From contig JAVKIE010000001.1 in NCBI GenBank assembly GCA_031459615.1, positions 124,001-188,000 on the forward strand: a stretch of DNA of 64,000 nucleotides, read 5' to 3'. Position numbers and translations under genes: made by a program. Below are positions 49,177-58,697 of the stretch, piece by piece. The notes beneath the pieces are model-generated. The model was not told the origin of the DNA. It searched no databases and worked only from the letters and a program-made list of their open reading frames with translations. The DNA comes from Calidihabitans tengchongensis (GTDB lineage Bacteria; Sysuimicrobiota; Sysuimicrobiia; Sysuimicrobiales; Kaftiobacteriaceae). The first letter of the stretch is position 1. Each line of letters opens with the position of its first letter.

Positions 49177-49737
49177 ATGATTGCCAGCGGAGACTTTCGG
49201 CCGGGGGTCGTGATCGAGCTGGACGGCGAGCTGTACGCCGTGGTGGAAGCCCATCACCACAAACGCGCCCAGCGCCAGGCGTTCGTGCGGGCCCGCCTCC
49301 GCAACCTGAAGACCGGCGCCGTGCTGGAACGGAACTTCACCAGCGACGAGATGGTCCCCCAGGCTTCCCTGGACCGCAAGGTGATGCAGTTCCTGTACCG
49401 GCACGGCGACGAGTACGTGATGATGGACCGGCAGACGTTCGAGCAGCTCAGCCTGCCGGCCCAGCTCCTGGGGGACGCCGTCGGATACCTGAAGGAGAAC
49501 ACCGACGTCACCGTGGTCTTCTACGACGGCCGCCCTATCGCGGTCGAGCTGCCCAACGCCGTGGAGCTGGAGGTGGTGGACACCGCCCCCGGCGTCCGCG
49601 GCGACACCGTCTCGGGGGGCACCAAGCCCGCCCGGCTGGAGACCGGCATCACCGTGCAGGTCCCGCTGTTCGTCTCGGTGGGAGACCGCATCCGCGTCGA
49701 CACCCGGACCGGGGAATACCTGGAGCGGGTGAAATGA
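49177..49737 (+). CDS. efp: Elongation factor P with unusual tip loop
   Basis: EF-P rescues ribosomes stalled at polyproline stretches. The 186-residue product has all three beta domains (SGDFRPGVVIELDGELYAVVE; FEQLSLPAQLLGDAVGYL; VSGGTKPARLETGITVQVPLFV). The tip loop of domain I, normally K-P-G-K/R-G, reads K29-R-A-Q-R. Gln32 thus stands where the modified Lys or Arg normally sits. Strong RBS GGGAGGAG before ATG 49177. Given the polyproline stretches in PilB1 and PilP in this window, an active EF-P is expected. Confidence 0.95.
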   Translation: MIASGDFRPGVVIELDGELYAVVEAHHHKRAQRQAFVRARLRNLKTGAVLERNFTSDEMVPQASLDRKVMQFLYRHGDEYVMMDRQTFEQLSLPAQLLGDAVGYLKENTDVTVVFYDGRPIAVELPNAVELEVVDTAPGVRGDTVSGGTKPARLETGITVQVPLFVSVGDRIRVDTRTGEYLERVK

Positions 49738-49791
49738 GAGAACGAAAATGGGCAAAGGACGACAGGCGCACGCGGCTGCGGCGGGCTCGGC

Positions 49792-49820
49792 TTGTTCGGG
49801 GTGGAGGGCTCTGGTATACT
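49792..49820 (+). promoter_or_regulatory. Sigma-70-type promoter for the nusB operon
   Basis: TTGTTC (49792-49797) and TATACT (49815-49820) are separated by 17 bases. Transcription would begin near 49827, about 165 bases before nusB. Confidence 0.8.
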
Positions 49821-49861
49821 TGGTCCGTGCTGGACCGCCCACCGCGCCTGTCCGCGGGCCT

Positions 49862-49925
49862 GGTTGCCGCGGGGCAACCGGGGCGGCGTACCACCCGGCG
49901 AGCGCTGGGTGGTTGTTTCTTTGTT
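49862..49925 (+). promoter_or_regulatory. Two leader hairpins, second terminator-like, upstream of nusB
   Basis: GGTTGCC/GGCAACC forms a perfect seven-base stem with a GCGG loop (49862-49879). CCACCC pairs with GGGTGG, extended by three inner pairs (49891-49912), and is followed by a T-rich tract TTGTTTCTTTG (49913-49923). The second hairpin looks like an intrinsic terminator placed between the promoter and nusB, which suggests attenuation. Confidence 0.6.
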
Positions 49926-49990
49926 CAGCGGGCGTGCGGCCGGCGCCCCGGGTCCCTGTGGGTCCCCCTGCCGGCCGGGATGTTCTAGCC

Positions 49991-50413
49991 ATGGCGGGCG
50001 TGCGGCGCCGCGTCCGCGAACTGGCGCTGCGGGCTCTGTACGAAGCCGACGTCGGCCGCCAGCCCCTGGCGGCGGTGCTGGAGCGGGTTCTCCCGGACGT
50101 CCCCGAGCGGGAGCGGCCGTTTCTGCGTGCCCTCTGTGAGGGAGCCTGGACGGCGCGCCGGCAGCTGGACGCCCTCCTGGCCGAGGTGGCCCCCCAGTGG
50201 TCGGTGGACCGGCTGGCCGGCACCGACCGGGCCATTCTGCGCCTGGCCGCCTACGAGCTGCAGCACATGGACACGCCTCCGGCCGTGGTCATCAACGAGG
50301 CGGTGGAGCTGGCCAAGGCCTACGGGACCGAGGACTCCGGGAAGTTCGTCAACGGGGTTCTGGCCGCGGTGCTGCGCCGGGTTCGCGAGCGCAGCGGGGT
50401 GCGTGATGGATGA
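49991..50413 (+). CDS. nusB: Transcription antitermination factor NusB
   Basis: NusB joins NusE on boxA RNA to prevent termination in rRNA operons. The 140-residue all-helical protein shows RRRVRELALRALYEADVG at the N-terminus. The C-terminal AILRLAAYELQHMDTPPAVVINEAVELAKAYGTEDSGKFVNGVL segment, read in halves, is the NusB signature. The frame is open to 49748, but ATG 49991 gives the family length and lies after the leader hairpins. It overlaps the acylphosphatase gene by eight bases. Confidence 0.95.
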   Translation: MAGVRRRVRELALRALYEADVGRQPLAAVLERVLPDVPERERPFLRALCEGAWTARRQLDALLAEVAPQWSVDRLAGTDRAILRLAAYELQHMDTPPAVVINEAVELAKAYGTEDSGKFVNGVLAAVLRRVRERSGVRDG

Positions 50414-50705
50414 GAGGCGACCCGGGGCCGCCACAGCCGTTGCGCGCTGCCACCTGTGGGTGTCGGGTGTGGTGCAGGGCGTCGGCTTCCGATTTTTCAC
50501 CGAGCGGGTGGCCCGTCGCCTGGGGCTGTCGGGTCTGGCCCGCAACCTCCCGGATGGCCGGGTGGAGATCATCGCCGAAGGCCCCCGGGCGGTTCTGGAC
50601 CAGTTCATCGCCGAGGTGCAGCGGGGCCCGGCCGGCGCCGTGGTGACCCGGGTGCAGGTGGAGTGGGAATCCCCCGCCGGGCTGACGGGGTTCCGGATCC
50701 TGTGA
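50406..50705 (+). CDS. acyP: Acylphosphatase
   Basis: This is a small cytoplasmic enzyme of 99 residues that hydrolyses acyl phosphates. The active-site loop GVVQGVGFRFF with its Arg and the Asn of GLARNLPDGRVEIIAEG are intact. In many Firmicutes exonuclease VII genes sit between nusB and ispA; here they are absent and acyP occupies the place. It overlaps nusB by eight bases. Confidence 0.94.
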   Translation: MDERRPGAATAVARCHLWVSGVVQGVGFRFFTERVARRLGLSGLARNLPDGRVEIIAEGPRAVLDQFIAEVQRGPAGAVVTRVQVEWESPAGLTGFRIL

Positions 50706-50722
50706 GGGGAGGGACCGCTGGG

Positions 50723-51646
50723 GTGGCGCTGGTGGACACGGAGCTGGCCGCCTACCTGTCCAGCCGCGTCCGCCTGGTGGACGAGGCCCTGGACGCGGTC
50801 CTGCCGCCGGCGGACTGTCCTCCGCGCATCCTGCACCGGGCGATGCGGCACGCCGTGCTGGCCGGGGGCAAGCGCCTGCGCCCCCTGCTGGTCCTGGCCA
50901 GCGCCGAGGCCTGCGGGCTGGCGCCCGAGGCGGTCCTGCCGGTCGCCTGCGCGGTGGAGTGCATCCATACCTACTCGCTGATCCATGATGACCTCCCGGC
51001 CATGGACGACGCCGATACCCGCCGCGGCCGCCCCACCGTCCACGTCGCCTTCGGTGAGGCGATTGCCATCCTGGCCGGCGATGCCCTGCACGCCCTGGCG
51101 TTTGCCCTGATCCCCCAGGCCGCCGCGACCTGCGGGGCCGAGCGCGTCCTGGCGGTGGTCGGAGAGATCGCCGCCGCCATCGGCACCGACGGCATGGTGG
51201 GCGGGCAGGTGCTGGACCTGCTGGGCGAGGGACGGCGCTTTCCCGGCGGGCCGCCCGACGCGCTGGGCGCCCTGCCCGAGCTGGTCGTGCAGATCCACCG
51301 GCGCAAGACCGGCGCGCTGATCCGGGCGTGCGCCCGGGCCGGGGGGCTGCTGGCCGGCGCCGATCCGGCCACCCTGGACGCCCTGACGGTGTACGGGGAG
51401 AAGGTGGGTCTGGCGTTTCAAATCATCGACGACATCCTGGACCTCACCGGCGATCCCGAGCAGCTGGGCAAACGCACCCGCCGGGACGTCGGCAAGGCCA
51501 CCTATCCCGCCGCCTACGGGGTGGCGGAATCGCGGGCGGCCGCGGCCCGGCTGACCCAGGAGGCCGTGGACGCGGCCGGGCGGCTGGGCCCGTCGGGACG
51601 GATCCTGGCCGCGCTGGCCCGCGACCTGCTGGAGCGGGACCACTAG
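50723..51646 (+). CDS. ispA: Polyprenyl diphosphate synthase (farnesyl/geranylgeranyl type)
   Basis: This is a short-chain isoprenyl diphosphate synthase of 307 residues. The first Asp-rich motif DDLPAMDDADTRRGRPT starts at D89; the second, FQIIDDILDLTGD, has D236. The two residues inserted in the first motif (DD-x4-D) mark the bacterial farnesyl type. GGKRLRPLL and IHRRKTGALI bind diphosphate. GTG 50723 with GGGAGGG upstream. Confidence 0.94.
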   Translation: MALVDTELAAYLSSRVRLVDEALDAVLPPADCPPRILHRAMRHAVLAGGKRLRPLLVLASAEACGLAPEAVLPVACAVECIHTYSLIHDDLPAMDDADTRRGRPTVHVAFGEAIAILAGDALHALAFALIPQAAATCGAERVLAVVGEIAAAIGTDGMVGGQVLDLLGEGRRFPGGPPDALGALPELVVQIHRRKTGALIRACARAGGLLAGADPATLDALTVYGEKVGLAFQIIDDILDLTGDPEQLGKRTRRDVGKATYPAAYGVAESRAAAARLTQEAVDAAGRLGPSGRILAALARDLLERDH

Positions 51647-51652
51647 GACACC

Positions 51653-52498
51653 ATGCGCGGCGAGAGGTCCGTGGCGGTGCGCGAGGCGCGGGCGGTCCGG
51701 CGGAGGGTGCGGCTGGACGCCCTGCTGGTGGAGCGCGGCCTGGCGGAGTCGCGGGCCAAGGCCGCGGCGGCCATCCTGGCCGGGGAGGTCCTGGTGGGCG
51801 GCGCCGTGGCGTCCAAGCCGGGCCAGCTGGTGGACGCCGACGCGGATGTGCAGGTGCGGCCGCGGCGGCCGCGCTTTGTCAGCCGGGGAGGGGAGAAACT
51901 GCTGGCGGCCCTGGAAGCGTTCGGGCTGGACGTGGCCGGGCGTGTGGCGGTGGACGTGGGCGCCAGCACGGGCGGATTCACCGACTGCCTGCTGCAGCGC
52001 GGGGCCGCGCGGGTCTATGCGGTGGACGTGGGCACGGGACAGCTGCACTGGCGGTTGCGCCGCGATCCCCGGGTCGTCAGCCTGGAGCGCCGGGACGTGC
52101 GCTCGCTGACCCCGGCCGACGTGGGCGGGCCGGTGGATCTGGCGACGGTGGACGTGTCGTTCATCTCCCTGCGCACCGTGCTGCCGGCGGTGGCGTCGCT
52201 GGTGCGCCCCGGAGGCGACATCGTCGCCCTCATCAAGCCGCAATTCGAGGTGGGGCCGCGCCGCACCCGGCGGGGGGTGGTGCGGGACCCGGCCCTGCAC
52301 GCCGACGCCATCCGTCGCGTGCTGGAGGCAGCCCGGGCCGCGGGACTGGCTCCGCTGGGACTGGCGCCCTCCCCGCTGCGGGGCCCGGAGGGCAACCTGG
52401 AGTTCTTCGTGCACCTGCGCCGGGGGGAGGCACCCCCGGCCGACCTGGACGTGGAGGCGGTGGTGGCGCGCGCGCACGCCGAGGCGCGGCCGGCGTAG
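51653..52498 (+). CDS. tlyA: TlyA family rRNA 2'-O-methyltransferase
   Basis: This enzyme methylates cytidines of 16S and/or 23S rRNA. The 281-residue product has an N-terminal S4 RNA-binding domain (RLDALLVERGLAESRAKAAAAILAGEVLV). A short linker, RFVSRGGEKLLAAL, precedes the FtsJ-like methyltransferase. VAVDVGASTGGFTDCLLQRGA is the SAM motif, and K in IVALIKPQFEV completes the K-D-K-E-type set. It sits in the usual ispA-tlyA-nadK order, although dxs is missing. Confidence 0.95.
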   Translation: MRGERSVAVREARAVRRRVRLDALLVERGLAESRAKAAAAILAGEVLVGGAVASKPGQLVDADADVQVRPRRPRFVSRGGEKLLAALEAFGLDVAGRVAVDVGASTGGFTDCLLQRGAARVYAVDVGTGQLHWRLRRDPRVVSLERRDVRSLTPADVGGPVDLATVDVSFISLRTVLPAVASLVRPGGDIVALIKPQFEVGPRRTRRGVVRDPALHADAIRRVLEAARAAGLAPLGLAPSPLRGPEGNLEFFVHLRRGEAPPADLDVEAVVARAHAEARPA

Positions 52499-52500
52499 AG

Positions 52501-53346
52501 ATGACCACCGTCGCGGTCGTCGTGAACGCCACCCGGCTGGCCGAGCAGCCCGAGCTGGTCGGGCCGGTGCGGGCGGCTCTGGAGATCCTGCGCGGCCGCG
52601 CGAAGGTGCGGGTGGATCGGGATGGCGCTCAGGCCCTGCACCTGGAGGAGGCGGGCTGGTCGGAGGAAACGCTGGCGTCGGGCGCGCACCTGGTGGTGGC
52701 CGTGGGAGGCGACGGCACGATCCTGCGGGCGGCCCGGCTGGCGGCCGCCGCCGACGTGCCGATCCTGGGCGTGAACCTGGGCGGGCTGGGCTTCCTGTCG
52801 GAGGTCTCGGTGCAGGAGCTGCCGGCGGTGGCGGCCGACCTGGCGGAGGGCCGCTACAGCCTGGACGAGCGCATGATGCTGCAGGCCGAGGTGGGCGGGC
52901 AGGGACGGCTGCTGGCGCTCAACGACGTGGTGGTGTCCCACGGAGGGGTGGCGCGGGTGCTGCGGCTGCGGGTCTGGGTCAACGGCGAGCACCTGGCCAG
53001 CTACCCCGCCGACGGCGTGATCGTCGCCACCCCCACCGGCTCCACCGCTTACTCCCTGTCGGCCGGCGGACCGGTGGTGCATCCGCGGGTGGAGGCTCTG
53101 CTGATCACCCCCATCTGTCCCCACACCTTCAACGCCCGGGCGGTGGTGGTCCACCGGGACGACGTGGTGGAGGTGGAGGCCGGATCGGCGGCGGCGGTGA
53201 CCGCCGACGGCCGGGCCACGGTGTCGCTGGAGCCGGGGCAGCGCCTGCGGGTGTGCCGGGCGGAGCAGGTCACCCGGTTCGTGCGCCTGCGCCGACGCAG
53301 TTTTTACGGCATTCTCCGTACCAAACTCACCTGGGGGGAACGCTAG
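52501..53346 (+). CDS. nadK: NAD kinase
   Basis: NadK makes NADP from NAD and ATP. The 281-residue protein has GGDGT at residues 69-73 (VVAVGGDGTILRAAR), the ALNDVVVSHG motif and DGVIVATPTGSTAYSLSAGGP. It starts three bases after tlyA and shares its last base with the GTG of pyrG. Confidence 0.96.
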   Translation: MTTVAVVVNATRLAEQPELVGPVRAALEILRGRAKVRVDRDGAQALHLEEAGWSEETLASGAHLVVAVGGDGTILRAARLAAAADVPILGVNLGGLGFLSEVSVQELPAVAADLAEGRYSLDERMMLQAEVGGQGRLLALNDVVVSHGGVARVLRLRVWVNGEHLASYPADGVIVATPTGSTAYSLSAGGPVVHPRVEALLITPICPHTFNARAVVVHRDDVVEVEAGSAAAVTADGRATVSLEPGQRLRVCRAEQVTRFVRLRRRSFYGILRTKLTWGER

Positions 53347-54995
53347 TGGCCAAGTACATCTTCGTCACCGGCGGGGTGGCCTCGGCCCTGGGCAAGGGGA
53401 TCACCTCGGCCAGCATCGGCCGCCTGCTGGTGGCCCGCGGGCTGCGGGTGACCATGTTGAAGTTCGACCCGTACGTCAACGTGGACGCGGGGACCATGAA
53501 CCCCCACCAGCACGGCGAGGTCTTCGTCACCGACGACGGCGCCGAGACCGACATGGACCTGGGCCACTACGAGCGGTTCATCGACACCAACCTGAGCCGG
53601 GACAACAACACCACCACCGGCAAGATCTACGGCGCGGTCATCGCCCGGGAGCGCCGGGGCGAGTACCTGGGCGGCACCGTGCAGGTGATCCCCCACGTCA
53701 CCAACGAGATCAAGGACGAGATCCGGCGGGTGGCCGCCGCCGCGGGGGCCGACGTGACCATCGTGGAGGTCGGGGGAACGGTGGGCGACATCGAAGGGCT
53801 CCCCTTCCTGGAGGCCATCCGCCAGTTCCGCCACGCGGTGGGGGCCGACAACGTCATGTACGTGCACGTCTCCCTGGTGCCCTACCTGCGGGCCGCCGGC
53901 GAACTCAAGACCAAGCCCACCCAGCACAGCGTGAAGGAGCTGCGCAGCATCGGGATCCAGCCCGATGTCATCGTCTGCCGCACCGAGCGGCCGCTGTCCC
54001 GGGCCATCAAGGAGAAGATCGCCCTGTTCTGCGACGTCTCCCCCGACGCCGTCATCGAGGCGATGGATGCGGCCACCATCTACGAGGTCCCCCTGATCCT
54101 GGAACGGGAGGGGCTGGGCGAGCTGATCGTCCGGCGGCTGGGACTGGAGTGCGGTCCGCCGGATCTGGGCGAGTGGCAGGAGATGGTGGACCGCATCCTG
54201 CACCCGCAGGCGTCGGTGCGCATCGCCCTCGTCGGCAAGTACATGGGGGTGGAAGATTCCTACGTCAGCATCGTGGAGGCCCTTCGCCACGGGGGCATCG
54301 CCCACCGGGCCGAGGTGGTCATCACCAAGGTGGACGCCGAAACCCTGGAGCCCCTGTCCGACGCCGAGGTGGCCGCGCGGCTGGCGGAGTTCGACGGCAT
54401 CCTGGTGTGCCCGGGGTTCGGGGCCCGGGGGGTGGAGGGCAAGGTCAAGGCCATCCGCTTTGCCCGGGAGCGGAAGGTGCCGTTCCTGGGCATCTGCTAC
54501 GGCATGCAGTGGGCGGTGGTGGAGTTCGCCCGCCACGTCTGCGGCCTGGAGGGAGCCAACACCACCGAGGTCGACCCGGCCACCCCCCACCCGGTGATCG
54601 ACCTGCTGCCCGAGCAGAAGGGGGTCACCGAGAAGGGAGGGACCATGCGGCTGGGCCTGTATCCCTGCCGCCTGGCTCCGGGGTCGCTGGCGGCCGCGGC
54701 CTACGGCACCGACATGGTCGCCGAGCGGCATCGCCACCGGTACGAGGTCAACAACGCCTACCTGGACATCCTCACCCGCGGGGGCCTGCGGGTGACCGGG
54801 GTGTACCCGGAGAAGAACCTGGTGGAGATCATCGAGCTGTCCGACCACCCCTGGTTTGTGGGCACCCAGTTCCACGCCGAGTACCGGTCCCGGCCCACGC
54901 GCCCCCACCCGCTGTACCGCGACTTCATCGGCGCGGCCCTCCGCCGGGCCCGGGTGGCGGTGGGGTCCCGGGACGGGGCGGACACCATGACCTGA
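53346..54995 (+). CDS. pyrG: CTP synthase
   Basis: PyrG aminates UTP to CTP with glutamine. The 549-residue product has the synthase domain KYIFVTGGVASALGKGI (P-loop) and TMNPHQHGEVFVTDDGAETDMDLG. The class I glutaminase domain has nucleophile Cys384 in LGICYGMQWAV and the His/Glu pair near FHAEYRSRP. The frame is open upstream into nadK, but GTG 53346 gives the conserved start. Confidence 0.97.
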   Translation: MAKYIFVTGGVASALGKGITSASIGRLLVARGLRVTMLKFDPYVNVDAGTMNPHQHGEVFVTDDGAETDMDLGHYERFIDTNLSRDNNTTTGKIYGAVIARERRGEYLGGTVQVIPHVTNEIKDEIRRVAAAAGADVTIVEVGGTVGDIEGLPFLEAIRQFRHAVGADNVMYVHVSLVPYLRAAGELKTKPTQHSVKELRSIGIQPDVIVCRTERPLSRAIKEKIALFCDVSPDAVIEAMDAATIYEVPLILEREGLGELIVRRLGLECGPPDLGEWQEMVDRILHPQASVRIALVGKYMGVEDSYVSIVEALRHGGIAHRAEVVITKVDAETLEPLSDAEVAARLAEFDGILVCPGFGARGVEGKVKAIRFARERKVPFLGICYGMQWAVVEFARHVCGLEGANTTEVDPATPHPVIDLLPEQKGVTEKGGTMRLGLYPCRLAPGSLAAAAYGTDMVAERHRHRYEVNNAYLDILTRGGLRVTGVYPEKNLVEIIELSDHPWFVGTQFHAEYRSRPTRPHPLYRDFIGAALRRARVAVGSRDGADTMT

Positions 54996-55006
54996 GGAGG
55001 CGAGCC

Positions 55007-55906
55007 ATGGCGCTGGTCACCTACGTCAACGGTGCGTTCGTGCCCAAGGAGGAGGCCCGGGTCTCGGTCTATGACCACGGGTACCTGTATGGCGACGGTG
55101 TCTTCGAGGGAATCCGGGCCTACCGGGGGCGCATCTTCCGCCTGGAGGCCCACCTGGACCGCCTGTACGCGTCGGCGCGGTACCTGCAGCTGACGATCCC
55201 GCTGTCCCGCCAGGAGATGGCGGAAGCGATCCTCGAAACGGTCCGACGCTGCGGCCTGCAGGACGCCTACATCCGGCCCATCGTCTCCCGGGGCGTCGGC
55301 GACCTGGGCCTGGATCCCCGCAAGTGCCCGTCCCCCACGGTGGTCATCATCGTGGACGCGATCCAGCTGTACCCCCCCGAGGCTTACGAGCGGGGCCTGC
55401 GGGCCATCACCGCTACCACCCGCAAGGTGCGGTCCGACATGCTGGCGCCCCAGGCCAAGACCCTCAACTACCTCAACAACATCCTGGCCCGCCTGGAGGC
55501 CAACCGGGCCGGCGTGGACGAGGCGGTGATGCTCAGCGCCGACGGGTACGTCTGCGAGTGCAGCGCCGACAACATCTTCATCGTGCGGGGCGGGCAGGTG
55601 TGGACGCCTCCGGCCTACCTGGGGATCCTGCGCGGCGTCACCCGGGACGCCATCCTGGACCTGGCCCGGGACCAGGGGCTGCCGGTGGCGGAGCGGGTGT
55701 TCACCCTGTATGACATCTACACGGCCGACGAGTGCTTCCTGACGGGTACGGGCGCGGAGGTGGGGCCCGTGGTGGAACTGGACGGCCGGCCCATCGCCGA
55801 CGGACGGCCCGGCCCCATCACCCGGCGGTTGATGGCCGCCTTCCGGGACCTGGTGGCCCGCGAGGGGACTCCCATCTACCCGTCGCCGGCCGAGGCCCGG
55901 CCGTAG
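55007..55906 (+). CDS. ilvE: Branched-chain amino acid aminotransferase
   Basis: This is a class IV PLP-dependent aminotransferase of 299 residues. LYGDGVFEGIRAYRGRIFRLEAHLDRL is the family opening, and K151 in APQAKTLNYLNNI binds PLP. DEAVMLSADGYVCECSADNIF and LTGTGAEVGPVVELDGR follow. Start set by GAGGAGG before ATG 55007. Confidence 0.95.
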   Translation: MALVTYVNGAFVPKEEARVSVYDHGYLYGDGVFEGIRAYRGRIFRLEAHLDRLYASARYLQLTIPLSRQEMAEAILETVRRCGLQDAYIRPIVSRGVGDLGLDPRKCPSPTVVIIVDAIQLYPPEAYERGLRAITATTRKVRSDMLAPQAKTLNYLNNILARLEANRAGVDEAVMLSADGYVCECSADNIFIVRGGQVWTPPAYLGILRGVTRDAILDLARDQGLPVAERVFTLYDIYTADECFLTGTGAEVGPVVELDGRPIADGRPGPITRRLMAAFRDLVAREGTPIYPSPAEARP

Positions 55907-55981
55907 CACCTCTGGGCGCCGTTCCCGCCGGGCCCGCCCGGCCCGGCGGGGCGGCGTGGTGAAGGGGCGGTCAGACGCGCG

Positions 55982-56503
55982 ATGAACGGCGGCGGGCGCC
56001 GCGTGTACGAGGGGCGGGTGGTCTCCGTGCGGGTGGAGGAGGTCCGGCTGCCCGACGGCCGCCGCGCGTCCCGGGAGATCGTGGAGCACCGGGGGGCGGT
56101 GGCGGCCGTGCCGCTGGTGGACGGGGACGTGCTGCTGGTCCGCCAGCACCGGCCGGCGGTGGGGCGGGCGCTGCTGGAGATCCCCGCCGGCACCCTGGAG
56201 GCCGGCGAATCGCCGGAGGCGTGCCTGCAGCGGGAGCTGGCAGAGGAGATCGGCATGCGCGCCGGGCGCCTGCAGCACCTGGTCTCGTTTTACCCCTCGC
56301 CGGGGTTCCTCACGGAGACGGTACACGTCTACCTGGCCACCGACCTGACCCCCCACCGCCTGCCCGGTGAGGAGGAGGACCTGGAGGTGGTCCGGATGCC
56401 CCTGGCGGCCGCCCAGGCGCTGGTGCGCTCGGGGGAGATCGTCGACAGCAAGTCCATCATCGGATTGCTGTGGCTGATCCCGGAATGGACCCGACGTCCC
56501 TGA
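55982..56503 (+). CDS. nudF: Nudix hydrolase, ADP-ribose pyrophosphatase type
   Basis: This 173-residue protein hydrolyses nucleoside diphosphate sugars, most likely ADP-ribose. The Nudix box GTLEAGESPEACLQRELAEEIG matches G-x5-E-x7-R-E-x2-E-E-x-G. LLEIPAG before it and a Pro shortly after the box fit the ADP-ribose pyrophosphatase subgroup. It overlaps xerD by 19 bases. Confidence 0.92.
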   Translation: MNGGGRRVYEGRVVSVRVEEVRLPDGRRASREIVEHRGAVAAVPLVDGDVLLVRQHRPAVGRALLEIPAGTLEAGESPEACLQRELAEEIGMRAGRLQHLVSFYPSPGFLTETVHVYLATDLTPHRLPGEEEDLEVVRMPLAAAQALVRSGEIVDSKSIIGLLWLIPEWTRRP

Positions 56504-57455
56504 CGCCCCGCGTGCCGGACGCTTTCCTGCGGGCCGTGGAGGCGTTCTGCGCCCACGCCCTGGCCGAGGCCGGGCTGGCGCCCCGCACCGTGGAAGCGTA
56601 CCGGCGGGACCTGGAGGAGTTCGCGGCGTTCGCCGCCAGCCGGGGAGCGCCCGCGCCGGGGGCGGTCAGCCGGGCCACGGTGAGCCTGTACCTGGCCACC
56701 CTGCGCCGCCGCGGCCTCAGTCCGGCCACGGTGCGGCGGCGGGCCGCCTCGGTGCGGGCGTGGTACCGGTACCTGCTGCGGGAGACCGCGGTGGGCACGG
56801 ATCCCACGGTCGACCTGGCCCCCCCGCGCCTGCCGCAGAGGCTGCCGCGGGTGCTGACCGTGGAGGAGGTGGAGCGGTTGCTGGCCGCCCCCGATCCATC
56901 CACGCCCGAGGGCCTGCGGGACCGGGCGCTGCTGGAGTTGCTGTACGCCAGCGGGTTGCGCGTCTCCGAGGCGGTGGGACTGCAGCTGTCGGACCTGGAC
57001 CTGGCCCAGGAGGTGGTGCGGACCGTCGGCAAGGGCTCCCGGGAGAGGCTCGTGCCTCTGGGCGCCCACGCGGTCCGGGCCCTGCGGGCCTACCTGGCGC
57101 GCGCGCGCCCGGTGCTGGTCCGCCACCGATGGACCCAGGCGGTGTTCGTCAGCCGCCGCGGCCGGCCGTTGACCCGGCAGGCCTGCTGGAAGCTGGTTCG
57201 CCGCTACGCCCGGCGGGCCGGCATCACGCGGGCGCTGAGCCCCCACGTGCTCCGCCACTCGTTCGCCACCCACCTGCTGGACCGGGGGGCCGACCTGCGG
57301 GCGGTACAGGAGATGCTCGGCCACGCCAGCGTGGCCACCACCCAGGTCTACACTCACCTGACGCGCCAGCGCCTCCGCGAGGTGTACCGCGCCGCGCACC
57401 CGCGGGACGGCATGCGGATTCCCCCCTCTCCCCGGGGAGGACGCCGCCGGCAGTC

Positions 57456-57459
<4 letters not shown>
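56485..57459 (+). CDS. xerD: Tyrosine recombinase XerD/XerC
   Basis: This site-specific recombinase of 324 residues resolves chromosome dimers. The N-terminal core-binding domain contains TVEAYRRDLEEFAAFAASRG. The catalytic residues are visible: Arg in ASGLRVSEAVGL, Lys near GKGSRERLVPL, His and Arg in LSPHVLRHSFATHLL, His in LGHASVATTQVY and the nucleophile Tyr in that last motif. ATG 56485 is preferred over GTG 56470. The nudix-xerD-deoB-punA order is Firmicutes-like. Confidence 0.95.
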
Positions 57460-58634
<1,175 letters not shown>

Positions 58635-58697
58635 ACACGGCGGGCGGGAACAGGACGGCCGGTGTCCCGCCCCGCCGGCAGGACGAGGGGGAACGCC

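Noticed and set aside
49748..49990. An N-terminal extension of nusB by 81 codons
   Set aside because: The region holds a promoter and leader hairpins; the translated extension has no family similarity, and ATG 49991 gives the normal NusB length.
53253..53345. A longer pyrG start inside nadK
   Set aside because: The conserved CTP synthase N-terminus starts at GTG 53346; the upstream codons overlap nadK and are unconserved.
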